A DNA stretch of 35,581 bases from assembly GCA_025349905.2 (NCBI GenBank), contig MU624649.1:1-35581 (forward strand), written 5' to 3'. The stretch comes from Blastocladiella britannica (lineage: Eukaryota > Blastocladiomycota > Blastocladiomycetes > Blastocladiales > Blastocladiaceae). Numbering within the stretch: position 1 is the stretch's first letter; every line of letters begins with the position of its first letter. The notes beneath the pieces were generated by a model that did no database searches, was not told where the DNA came from, and saw only the letters and a list, made by a program, of their open reading frames with translations. This document shows, piece by piece, positions 1-9,327 of this stretch. A program made the translations under genes and the position numbers.

Positions 1-1220
1 TCCAACTTCACGCTGTTGGCCATCTCGGGGGTCACCAACAACCCGGGCGGCGGTGTCGTGGTGTCGTTTGCCAACCAGGACCCGTTGCCCCCGCCCGTCG
101 GTGCAATTGACCCGGGTGCTAAATGGGCCGTGACAGTGTTCAATGTCATTGGGCTCCTCTGCACCATGGCGCTGGTCGCGTTTATCGGCATTCACCGTGG
201 GCATAAGGTGATCAAGGCCAGTAACCCGCGATTCGCCGTCTTGATTTTGTTTGGCGCGGCCTTGGCGCACGTTGGGCTTATTTCCAGCACCTGGCAGAAC
301 GATGGTCGCAACTCGTTCGTGTTGACCTCGTTCTTGGTCGGTACCGGATACTCGCTCATGTTCTCGTCGCTGGTGGTCAAGACCTACATGATTTACTCGT
401 ACGTTGTCAGATTGTCTTCATAACAAAAAACTAAAATGACTTTGGGAAAAAAAAAATTCAGTATTTTCACTGCCAAGCGTGTGGGAGCAATGAAAAACAA
501 GCTCAAGAGGTACCTGAGCTTTATCGTGTTCATGTTCGCGCTCCAGTGTTTGCTCTCGGCGTTGTGGTACACGTTCGACAAGAACCCGATCATTAGCGTG
601 TCCGTCAGCGGGACCATGTGGACCATTCGCTCGTTTGATGGCAACTGGGTGGTCCTCTGCTCACTTCCAGTGGTGTTCCTGACCCTTGCCGGAGTGTTCT
701 TGAGCTTCAAGGTACCGGATCACATACTTTTTCCCCTCCACTGGCTTTGGCATTGATTTTACCATATGTCCCCACACAGACCCGCCACGTCCAGAGCGCA
801 TTCAACGAGTCGCACTACATTGGAATCACCACGTACGCGATTGCCATGGCGCTGCTGGTGGTGGCCCCCGTCACGCTGCTGCTGCAAGCTCCCCTGGTGC
901 AGTACATTATTGCAGCGTTCCTGGTCACCTTAACCACCCTGGCGGTGCAAGGGATCTTCTTTGGACACAAGGTCATGGCAGTGCTTAGTCCCCAAAGTGA
1001 CACGGAAATGGTCTCGAACCCCCAAGGCGGCGATACTCAGAGTAGCGAGAACGGTGGGGTGTCGACGACAGTTCGGTGCAAGTACTGTCACCAGGCGATC
1101 CAAGGGTCGCAGGCCAGCAAGTCGTCCATGCCGAGTTCGCCAGCAGGGGCCGGACCTAAGCTGAATCCGTTGGGAGCGACCGCGGTCCAGCTATCGGTTC
1201 AAAAGTCGGGCAAGGCTTAA
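1..1220 (+). CDS. Class C (GABA-B-like) G protein-coupled receptor, 3' part
   Basis: Partial gene: the reading frame is open from base 1, so the extracellular ligand-binding part lies upstream of the window. Exons are 1-398, 462-711 and 780-1220 (stop TAA), giving 362 residues. Seven hydrophobic segments can be read in order: WAVTVFNVIGLLCTM, RFAVLILFGAALAHV, FVLTSFLVGTGYSLMF, LSFIVFMFALQCLLS, WVVLCSLPVVFLTLAG, YIGITTYAIAMALLVV and YIIAAFLVTLTTLAV. The stretch after TM3 (VVKTYMIYSIF), the AFNESHYIG stretch before TM6 and APVTLLL inside TM6 are typical of the 7TM_3 family. Introns are 63 nt (GTACGT donor) and 68 nt (GTACCG donor); both restore these conserved joins. The Cys usually found at the start of TM3 in class C receptors is absent. 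The C-tail carries a CKYC pair. Function as a plasma-membrane receptor is inferred from the family; the ligand is unknown. Confidence 0.9.
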
Positions 1221-1302
1221 GTCCAATCCAAAGGAGGAGATTGGATCAGGACATGAGAAAAAGTCAACCACCCGCGACTATAAAAATATTAATTATACTT
1301 GT

Positions 1303-1832
1303 TCAGTTGGACGCAAGACTAAAAGCGCCCTTCTTATCAACCCAGATCAAGTCCGTCGGCCGATCCAAGCACCCGTCGTACGCCAGCACCCACTTCCCAT
1401 TGGGAACCTGGTCGTACAGGCACGCCGACACGTACATCTTGGCCTTTTGACCGTCCACGGCCGGCTCGGACGCCTGAACCGTCGGCATCACCGTCGTGTT
1501 GGGTTCGGGATTCACGGGCACTTGCGCCGATTGCAAGTGCCGCGAGCGGGCAAACTTGGTCAAGCGCGACTCGAACGCGTCCGAGTCGGTGCAGCACGGA
1601 AGCCGGTACGTTTCGTCGTGCGGCTTGCGGGGCAGCGCACAGGTCGAGTAGCAGTCGCACAGGGGGTTCGGGGAAAGGATCGTGTCGATGCAGGTTGCTG
1701 CTTTCTCGATTTGTGAGACATTTTTGAAATTTGGCTTAAAATTTGTTGAAGCGTACCTCCATGGGGATGCGAGGTCGGTGCTGCACTGGCACACAGGCTC
1801 GTGGCAGCAAGGAAGAGGATGAGAGAGTTCAT
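1303..1832 (-). CDS. Small secreted cysteine-rich protein, unknown function
   Basis: Two exons: 1832-1757, encoding the start and a signal peptide (MNSLILFLAATSLCASAAP), and about 1697-1303. The intron has a GTACGC donor at 1756; the acceptor is CAG ending at 1698 or AAG ending at 1701, both in frame. The product is about 156 residues. The mature part has eight Cys, including the cluster LCDCYSTC and a CC pair, so four disulfides are possible. There is no transmembrane segment after the signal peptide and no family I recognise. It is convergent with the receptor gene, with 82 bp between the stop codons. It could be a secreted effector-like, wall or adhesion protein; nothing in the sequence decides this. 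Confidence 0.72.
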
Positions 1833-2244
1833 TTGAAGGTTGGTCTTTTATTGGATGGTTTGTTAGTTAAGGATTCGAGAGAGAGCGACAGCGAAGCCGG
1901 TTTTAAACCACGGCCACTATCGAGCACCACGATCGAATAAAGTATTGCGTGTATTGGTTTGCCAAGAGGCTGGGGGAGGGTACTCTCGCTCTGTGGCACG
2001 AGTGCCGAAACAAGGAAGTTACCTGCACTTCGCTTCCCCATAAAAAAAAATTGCGGGGGAGGGGGAGATCGCGTCATTTCGTCGTCAAAAGTCAAGTTAA
2101 TCATAAATAAAGTATTGATTTAGGCTAAATACAAAGTGCAGATGGGATGGGACTCGGGGAAGAGGGGAATAAACAAGAGTGTAAAAACCAGCTTTAAGGA
2201 TGAAGATCTTTGAGGAGTAAACAATGAACATCAACAAAAAAGAC
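1833..2244. other. Intergenic region, 412 bp
   Basis: This lies between the start of the secreted Cys-rich gene and the stop of the CCR4-like nuclease gene (both minus strand), so it should hold the promoter of the former and the 3' UTR of the latter. It contains a short GA-rich run near 1878-1890, an A9 tract near 2042 and AATAAA-like strings near 1936 and 2105. No further gene is visible. Confidence 0.5.
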
Positions 2245-4657
2245 TCAGTGCCAGCGGGCCGAAGCGGTACTCGAGGTAGAGGCGTGCCCGGGCTGGTGGC
2301 GGAGAATGGACAGAATGGGGAGGTGATCGCTGGGCACATGCGGTGCTGGGATCGACTCGAGCTGCTCCAGATACCCAGGCGGATCGGCCGAGTCAAGCAC
2401 GCCCATCAACTTGAGTTGTCCGGGGCCAGCGCTGTACAGAATATGGTCGATCATGCCCGAAAAGTGCGGCACCCGGTGCGTGTAAGGCAGGCTCGTGACT
2501 TCATATGCGGTTCGCAACCCAAGCGAGTGCTCGTAACGCTCGCCGCACGTGAACCGGCCGAACTGCGAGCCCCCGAATGCCTCGGTCGGGACCCACCCTG
2601 CCAACAGCAGCTGCAGAACGGGCGAGTCGGGGAGCGAGTTAAAGTCACCGCAAATGACCGTGGGGACCGGCAAAGCAGTGCCACCACCGCCAGTGCGGGC
2701 GAAATGGTCGCCTCCGCGCATCACTGGCGACACGGAGCCGCTGCGAGCGTTGCTGTGACGAGGTTTGGGCGACTTGTTGCCAGATGTTGTTGTTCCACGG
2801 CGGCTGGACGACGTGGGTATAAATGATGGCGAAGGTGGAGTCAAGGGCAGGTACGCCGACGGAATCACGAGCGGGGACATGGCACTCCCGCCAGACTTGG
2901 CGCGGTGCGAGGCGAGCGTCTCGGGGTGCCATGGCGACACGGGCGAGGGAAGGCCCGTGACAGTCGCAGCGGCAGCAACAGGGGGCGATCGAATGGTGGC
3001 GGCCGCTTCCGGAATGGCAATGGGCAGTGGCAGCCGCCGGTGAGCGAGCGCGGCGCGAAGCTCGTCTTCGTCACTGGCAGCGAGTGCGGGCGATGGCGGC
3101 AGCGATGGCGGCGCACCCCGAGCACCGGCGCACGCGCCGCGGGCCATCACGTCGCCCGCGACCAGGTGTTCCATCAGAATGGCCGTTTGGAGCAGCTTGG
3201 CGTCGGCGAGCTCGGGTTGCCACAGGAGGTGCGTGTTGATGACGCGGATCCGGTGGCCGGTGGCCAAGTTGCGCAGCACCGCAATCTGTGCCACGTTGCC
3301 GAACGGAGAGTGCCGCGTGCATGCGTCGGCGGGCCGGGCCGACGTCCACAAGTCCGGCCGGTCGAGCGACGCGCCGTCCAACGGGACGTCACGGTACCGC
3401 AGCGTGTTGGGAGCCGCCGACGCGAGCTTGAACCGGTCGGCGCGATAGAACATGGCGCACCCGTCATAGGCCGACTTGGACGCATAGTGGCCAATGTACC
3501 CGGCGGAGGCGAGCAACGGCGAAAAGAAGGCCTCGAAATCGGATGGGTCGACCTCCTACTCAATTTTTTTTTCTCGTTTGAGGCCTTGACTTCACCAAAA
3601 TGGAATGTGAGTGAATGTACCTGGAGACAGACAATGTCGGCCTCGTAGTAGAGCACTTCGGTCACAATAGCCCATCGACGTTCCCGGGATGCGGGTGACG
3701 ATGGGGGCGGCGAGGGAGGGCGCGGTCCAGACGGGGATCCGGGGGCATTGCTGCGTTCAAAAGAAGGAGCCAAGATGTTCCAGGACATGACCGAGAATGA
3801 GTGCGCATCGAGGGGAGCGCGATCGTGGTAGAGCCATTTGCGTTTCAGAACGGCGACAATGCCGGACGAGGATGGTGGCGATAAGGGGTGGTTCGGATCG
3901 GCGAGGTGGGCTGTCTTTTTTTTGTTAAACTCAAAGGTCATGGACGTATGTGTACGAGGTACGACGTACGCAAAGGGTTGGGAAAGACCAAGTTGCGCAG
4001 CAAAAAGGACAGGCGTGGCGTCACGGGTGCCGGAACAGTTGGTGGCAACAGGTGGTCCAGTGGAACGAGGGAACGGGAGCGCTTGGAGACAGTGGTGGAG
4101 CTCTTGGATTTGGCACGACGGCGACCACCACCAGTGCCATCCGCACCAGTACCAGCACTGCCCTGCTTGCGACGAGAAGTAGACGAAAGTGGTGGTGGGG
4201 AAATTGCCGGAGGCGAGAATTCATCGCGCGGCTTGCGTGGCGGCGGCGGATCCGACCTGGTCCGGCGCCTCCGCGATACGCCCGCGCTTGTCATCATGGC
4301 CAGGGTCGGCGATGCGAGCACCGGCGGATTGGCCGAGGCCGAGATGGTGAGCACCACGGTTTTCGAGGAGCGGCGGGACCGGCGTGGTTGCTGTCGTTGT
4401 TGCAGCTCCTGCTGTGGAGTTGGACTAGGGCTTGGGCTTGGGCGGCGACCAGGAGGAGGAGCAGTCACAGTCATGATGTCGTTGTCAAGGAGGAGAGGAT
4501 GGGACGCAGGAAAGAGATCCTGTTCGACGGAGGCGGCCACCATGCTGGGTGACGATGGTGACTGGGCAGCAGCAATGGATGGATCGAATCGACGTGGAGC
4601 CACGGGGGAGAGTGGTGGCGAGGGAATGCGCGTCATTTGCGATTGGGACGAGAGCAT
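2245..4657 (-). CDS. CCR4/Angel/nocturnin-type endonuclease-exonuclease-phosphatase family protein
   Basis: Three exons: 4657-3970, 3910-3621 and 3555-2245, 762 residues. The EEP catalytic motifs appear in order: MSWNILAPS (Asn near 274), CLQEVD (Glu 327, formed exactly at the second splice junction), INTHLLWQP (near 433), ICGDFNS (Asp/Asn near 630-632) and PSDHLPI (near 735). These are the metal-binding and catalytic residues of Mg-dependent deadenylases such as CCR4 and related Angel and nocturnin proteins. The first ~230 residues are Ser/Pro/Arg-rich and look disordered; there is no leucine-rich repeat domain, unlike yeast Ccr4. A low-complexity insertion of about 165 residues splits the catalytic domain before ICGDFNS. 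The start is the first ATG of the long first exon; a shorter start in exon 2 is possible. Role in mRNA poly(A) shortening is inferred from family membership. Confidence 0.85.
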
Positions 4658-5119
4658 TTTTCTCGTTAAGGTCGTTGGTTAGTTGTCGTTGGTCGTTGGT
4701 TGTCGGCAAAGAGGGAGGAGGGGTGTGGATCCGAAGCGTGCCTGCCTCGTATTTTGCAGCTTTGTTGGGCGAAGGGCGATCTCGCGTGTTTTTTTTCGCT
4801 CAAGTTCTTTTGAAGGGGTCATCATCTGCACGTGCGCCTGCGCCACTATATATCCAACGAGGGAATATACAGGATCGAGCGAGACGAGACGAGGGTAGGA
4901 TCTTGGTACTTGGGCACTGTGAAGTTGGGCTGGCATTTTTTTTTTTTGCAAAAAGTTTAAGAGGGGAGGGAGATCAAAAGAGACCGAAGCGACGCATCAC
5001 ATGCAAGTCACGTTTTTGAAGGCAAGACGCGATGCACGCCGCCATACCCACGGCTCCCCCTTTCCCGACCCGGCACCCTCCACACCCCGTGCAAGTCCTC
5101 GCGTTAAAGTAGTTCCAAT
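4658..5119. promoter_or_regulatory. Divergent promoter region between CCR4-like nuclease and eL21
   Basis: This 462-bp region separates two divergently transcribed genes. It holds the palindrome GCACGTGC at 4828-4835 (an E-box core), a TATA-like TATATAT at 4847-4853, and T-rich tracts near 4789 and 4938. The same 8-mer occurs upstream of uS4. Assignment as promoter is inference from position. Confidence 0.5.
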
Positions 5120-5918
5120 ATGCCCCACTCGTTCGGTTACCGCGCGCGCACCCGCCACCTGTTCTCGAAGAACTTCCGCCAGCATGGCCCGGAGCACCTC
5201 TCGACCTACATGAAGGTGTACCGCGTGGGTGACATTGTTGACATCAAGGCCAACGCTGCCATCCACAAGGGCATGCCCCACAAGTTCTACCATGGGTGCT
5301 TATTGATTTTTTTTTTGTTGCAATTTATATCGAGCAGTCTAGAATCTAGGGCCATTTCTTGTGTCGACGCGGTGATGCGCGTCTGGTCCAGCTACACATA
5401 TGAATTGAGGGATCACTGCTGCGATTTGCTCGAATGGTTTCTTGCTGGAGAAAGTAGAATTGGACTCGGTGTTATTGGACTGCTCGATGAAATTATGAAC
5501 TTGGTTCATGAGTGCATTATCGCTAAATACCATATTTTAACAACAGTCGCACCGGTATCATCTACAACGTGACCAAGACCGCCGTTGGTGTCATCATCAA
5601 CAAGCGTGTTGGCAACCGCTTCATGGAGAAGAAGGTCAACGTCCGCATTGAGCACGTCAAGCACTCCAAGTGCCGTGATGACTTCCTCAAGCGTGTCAAG
5701 GAGAACGCTGCCAAGAAGGCCGCTGCCAAGGCCGCCGGTGGTTCGTATTTTTTTACCTTTATGTGTTGTTTTTGGAGCAGACTATTGACGCAAATCATAA
5801 AATAGTCAAGGTTGTGCTCAAGCGTCTCCCCGCCGCCCCCCGCGAGGCCACCCTTGTCAAGACTGCCAAGACCTCGATCGAGACTCTGTCGCCCATTGCC
5901 TACGAGGCTCTTGTCTGA
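5120..5918 (+). CDS. RPL21: Large ribosomal subunit protein eL21
   Basis: Exons 5120-5295, 5547-5740 and 5806-5918 give 160 residues, the usual length for eL21. The N-terminus [15 protein letters not shown], the central [19 protein letters not shown], and [20 protein letters not shown] are characteristic of the family, and the C-terminal exon gives [13 protein letters not shown]. The first join (HG|RTGIIYN) uses a GTGCTT donor and a 251-nt intron. The second uses GTTCGT with a 65-nt intron; a GTGGTT donor three bases upstream would change only one residue. Component of the 60S subunit near the central protuberance. Followed in the same orientation by uS4. Confidence 0.96.
5296..5546 (+). other. 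Unusually long eL21 intron 1 with inverted repeats
   Basis: At 251 nt this intron is about four times the window norm. It holds two perfect 6-bp inverted repeats: GACGCG/CGCGTC at 5366-5383 with a GTGATG loop, and ATGAAC/GTTCAT at 5495-5509 with a 3-nt loop. Ribosomal protein introns often carry snoRNAs in other eukaryotes, but I see no clear C/D boxes or H/ACA pattern here, so the content stays unassigned. Confidence 0.55.
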
Positions 5919-6234
5919 AAAAGTGTTGTGCTGTTTTTTTTTGTGTTGTGGAATACAGTCCTGCCTTTTTTATTATTTCATATTTTCTCTACCACAACGG
6001 CCACCAATTGCTGCCGTTGAGTATAGACGGCCATTTTCTCGAATGAAGTGGGCATGATAAAAAATTTGAAGGCGAGTGAAATTATGGGGAACAAAACCAT
6101 CCGAGAAGCTGGCGACCAGTACACGTGCTAAGCACGTGCCAACTGAAAAATATTTTGTCCACTTCGTCAATCCGACTGCATTACTGTGAGCTTCCTCTTC
6201 CGCCGGTTTACCTTACGAGCACATAACCGCCGCC
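5919..6234 (+). promoter_or_regulatory. Promoter region of uS4
   Basis: This 316-bp space between the eL21 stop and the uS4 start carries the 17-bp perfect palindrome CACGTGC-TAA-GCACGTG (6122-6138), about 100 bp before the ATG, and a pyrimidine-rich stretch at 6190-6214. The first part presumably includes the eL21 3' UTR. No gene is seen in it. Confidence 0.5.
6122..6138. promoter_or_regulatory. Double E-box palindrome upstream of uS4
   Basis: Two CACGTG cores face each other around a TAA spacer, forming a perfect 17-bp inverted repeat. CACGTG is the established core site of Cbf1/USF-type bHLH factors. A single GCACGTGC also lies upstream of eL21 (4828-4835), which suggests shared control of ribosomal protein genes. 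Binding is not demonstrated. Confidence 0.5.
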
Positions 6235-7153
6235 ATGACCATTCGCAACTGTCAGTACTTGTAGTCTGCTTGCCAGCTATTCATCCTGACTGATTTGAAA
6301 TCCCGTTCGCGTTTTACACCAAGCAGTCCATTTATATCTCACTTCGTTGCCACTACCTCTTTCGAATGGTCGAGGTCTGGGAGCGCTTTGAATTGGTGAA
6401 TAATATACACAGTCTTGACTGGATGGACTGCTTTGGTAGCGACGGTGTCCCAACATCACGAATGTTGATGAATATTTTGCATTGCTGTCGTTCCACCGCC
6501 TGACGACTTGTTTACTCTCGCGGCGGGGCACAGCTGCAAATCTGCTTTATTTCTTTCTTATTGTTGGAAACACTAAACTCACACCCTTGCATCCTCACTT
6601 ACCCAATTTACCAGACTCGAAGACCTACAAGGTGCCCCGCCGTCCTTTCGAGGCCGAGCGCATGGACCAGGAGCTCAAGCTCATTGGCCAGTACGGTCTC
6701 AAGAACAAGAAGGAGATCTGGCGCATTGGACTTATCCTGTCCAAGATCCGTCGTGCCGCCCGTGACCTGCTCACGCTTGAGGAGAAGGACGCGCGCCGTC
6801 TGTTCGAGGGCAACGCTCTGATTCGCCGTCTGATCCGCATTGGCGTGCTCGACGAGTCCAAGGCCAAGCTCGATTACGTGCTGGGCCTCAAGATTGAGGA
6901 TTTCCTGGAGCGTCGTCTGCAGACCCAGGTGTTCAAGGCCAAGCTCGCCAAGTCGATCCACCACGCTCGCGTGCTCATTCGCCAGCGCCACATCCGCGTC
7001 GGCAAGCAGATCGTGAACATCCCGTCGTTCGTGGTCCGTCTTGACTCGCAGAAGTACATTGAGTTTGCGCTCACGTCGCCCTACGGCGGTGGCCGCGCTG
7101 GCCGTGTCAAGCGCAAGCGTCTTGCGAACGCGACTGGTGAGGACGAGGAGTAA
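6235..7153 (+). CDS. RPS9: Small ribosomal subunit protein uS4 (S9 in eukaryotic naming)
   Basis: A 16-nt first exon (6235-6250, MTIRN plus one base) joins across a 364-nt intron (donor GTCAGT, acceptor ending at 6614) to exon 6615-7153, giving 184 residues. The joined start reads [21 protein letters not shown], as expected for eukaryotic uS4, and an intron within the first codons is also known in yeast RPS9. The S4 RNA-binding region is visible in [20 protein letters not shown], followed by [12 protein letters not shown] and the basic tail [10 protein letters not shown]. It binds 18S rRNA in the 40S body near the mRNA entry site. The tiny first exon was found only by joining to the conserved second exon, with a favourable GCCGCC context before the ATG. 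Confidence 0.95.
6251..6614 (+). other. Long uS4 intron 1
   Basis: At 364 nt this is the longest intron in the window, immediately after the first five codons. It contains AACAT/ATGTT inverted repeats (6452-6466) followed by TGATGA (6466-6471) and CTGA (6500-6503). The last two resemble snoRNA C and D boxes but are only about 30 nt apart, too close for a normal C/D snoRNA. Function is open. Confidence 0.5.
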
Positions 7154-7251
7154 AAAATCTTTTTGTGTCTTTGTCGCTGGGAGGGAAAGATGTCGGAATG
7201 AAACATTTTTCTACTCTTTTCCATAAACGTTTTTGTGTCACTATTTGTGCG

Positions 7252-9242
7252 ATGTCAACCCAGCAATCCCGCACAGCCAGTCTTGCTGCAACCGCGTTTG
7301 GCCTGGCGCGGGCAGTGAGCGCGGCTGCATTATTGCCTGCCGTCTCATCGTCCACTGGCAATAGCATGGTGAGTTTCTCGAGTGGCACCCACGAATCTGC
7401 ACCTCCGCTGACGCGTGAAACGTTTTGGCTAACGATAGCGCTCATCCTGTTCCTGGTCCTGCTGGGTGGGCTGTTTGCCGGTCTGACGCTGGGCCTGCTG
7501 TCGCTGGATCTCATGTCCCTCGAAGTGCTCGAGCAATCGGGCAGCGCAAAAGAAAAGCGGTACGCGGCGCTCATCAAGCCGATCCGCAAGCAGGGCCACT
7601 GGCTGCTGGTGACGTTGCTGCTGTCCAACGTGATTGTCAACGAGACGCTGCCCATTCTCACCGACTCGGTGTGGTCGGGCGGGTGGCCGGCCGTCGTCAT
7701 TTCCAGTACTCTGATTGTGATTTTTGGCGAGTTCGTTGTTCTGCCATCTTTTTTTGGTCCAATGTCCTTGTTATTGATGTCCTTAAAAAATAAGGGTTAT
7801 CCCACAGGCAGTGTGCTCGCGGTACGGCCTGGCAATTGGCGCCAACTGCGCGTGGTTCGTGCGGCTCCTGATGCTGCTGCTGTCGCCGATCGGGTACCCG
7901 ATGAGCAAGTTGCTGGACTGGATCCTGGGCGAGGCCGAGGGCACCACGTACAAGCGGGCCGAGCTCAAGGCACTGGTGTCGTTGCACGAGCAGTCCGAGC
8001 AGCATTTCGGGCCCTTGTCCCAGGACGAGGTGACCATCATCAAGGCGGTGTTGGATCTGCGCGACAAGTACGTGGTGGATATCATGACCCCGCTCGAGCA
8101 CGTGTACATGCTCAACTGGGACCAGGTCCTGGATCCGGCTAAAATGGAGGAGGTGGCCGGGTTTGGGCACTCGCGGATTCCGGGTATGCATTTCTTTTTT
8201 TTTTTTGTCGTCGTTGTTCTTGAGCTGACCTTTGGCCATTTAATAGTGTACGCTGGCGTGGACCGCCGCAATATCATTGGCATGCTCTTGGTCAAGGCTT
8301 TGTTGACGTATGTTTTCCGTATTCTTGTCGTAGTTGATGGATGTACTCAACATGAGAAATATATATAGGTATGATCCGCGCGAGCGCAAGATGGTCAAGG
8401 ACTTTTTGCACCTGATCCACTCGGTACCGGCGCTCGAGCCCAATGCGGCGTGCTTTGATGTGCTCAATCTGTTCCAAGAGGGCCGGTCGCACTTGGCGGT
8501 GATCATTGACGATGACCCACGGCTGATCCAAGCGGCATCGTTTGCCAATGTGGATCCGTACTCGCGCCCGATCCTCAATGTCCTCGGGATTGTCACCTTG
8601 GAGGACGTGATTGAAGGTGCTCTTCCCTTATGGTTTGTCCTTTACAGGGCACTAACCCAACGAATTATAATAGAACTGCTGGGCGAAGAGATTGTCGACG
8701 AAACCGATCTGTACGTGGACATGCGCAAGCAAGACCTGGTGCGGCGGTTCAAGTCGCCCAAGGCCGGCCCGTCGCTGACCCCGCGGCTAGGTCCCATGCC
8801 ATCGCCGCACATGGCGGCCATGGGCAATTCGCGCGGTGGGACCGGTCCTGGCAACTTACGGCGCACCGCATCGGCGTCGGCCGCCGCCGGGTACGGCGCC
8901 ACGCTCACGGTCGAGGACGCCGAACGGCCTCCGCCGGTACCTGTGGTGCCGTCGTCCATGTCGTCATTGGCGCCGGTCGCTTCATCGTCCTTGCTAGGTG
9001 CGACGACGGCGGGGCCTCCGATAGCGCGGCGCGGGACCGGGAGCGGAGCACTGGTCGCGGTGGCGGCTCTGGCGTCGTCGTCGTCGGGATCAAACAGTGG
9101 TGGAAGCTCACGTGTTGATGGGCGGAAGCGGACACGAACGGCGGGATCGGCGGCACGGGCGGTGCAGTCGCCATCATATCGTTCAGATGATGGTGAGAAG
9201 CAGCCGTTGTTACCTGGCACTGCATCTGACGAACAACCCTGA
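7252..9242 (+). CDS. CNNM/MAM3-type membrane protein (DUF21 plus CBS pair)
   Basis: Five exons: 7252-7730, 7795-8183, 8247-8307, 8369-8616 and 8674-9242, 581 residues. The N-terminal half is a DUF21 (CNNM transmembrane) domain with FWLTIALILFLVLLGGLFAG, LLVTLLLSNVIVNETLPIL and the signature IVIFGEVIPQAVCSRYGL, which is restored exactly by the first splice. Two CBS-type segments follow (VVDIMTPLEHVYML to GHSRIPVYAGV, and SHLAVIIDDD to VLGIVTLEDVIEELLGEEI). The C-terminal ~190 residues are low-complexity. Yeast Mam3 and animal CNNM proteins act in Mg/Mn handling at vacuolar or plasma membranes; that role is inferred here. The start at 7252 gives a short hydrophilic N-terminus; an in-frame ATG at 7165 lies only 12 bp after the uS4 stop and is less likely. 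Confidence 0.92.
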
Positions 9243-9327
9243 CCTGGCCCCACGGCACGGCCATTGTTTCGTTTTTTCTCAAATGCTTTGTTCACTCTCT
9301 TTTTTAAGCTTTGTGTCGTAAAGTAAC

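Noticed and set aside
3888..4682. Plus-strand open frame of 264 codons
   Set aside because: Antisense to the first exon of the CCR4-like gene; the minus-strand reading joins in phase to conserved catalytic exons, the plus one to nothing.
6466..6503. TGATGA and CTGA in the uS4 intron as C and D boxes of a snoRNA
   Set aside because: Only about 30 nt separate the boxes and there is no terminal stem, so a normal C/D snoRNA does not fit.
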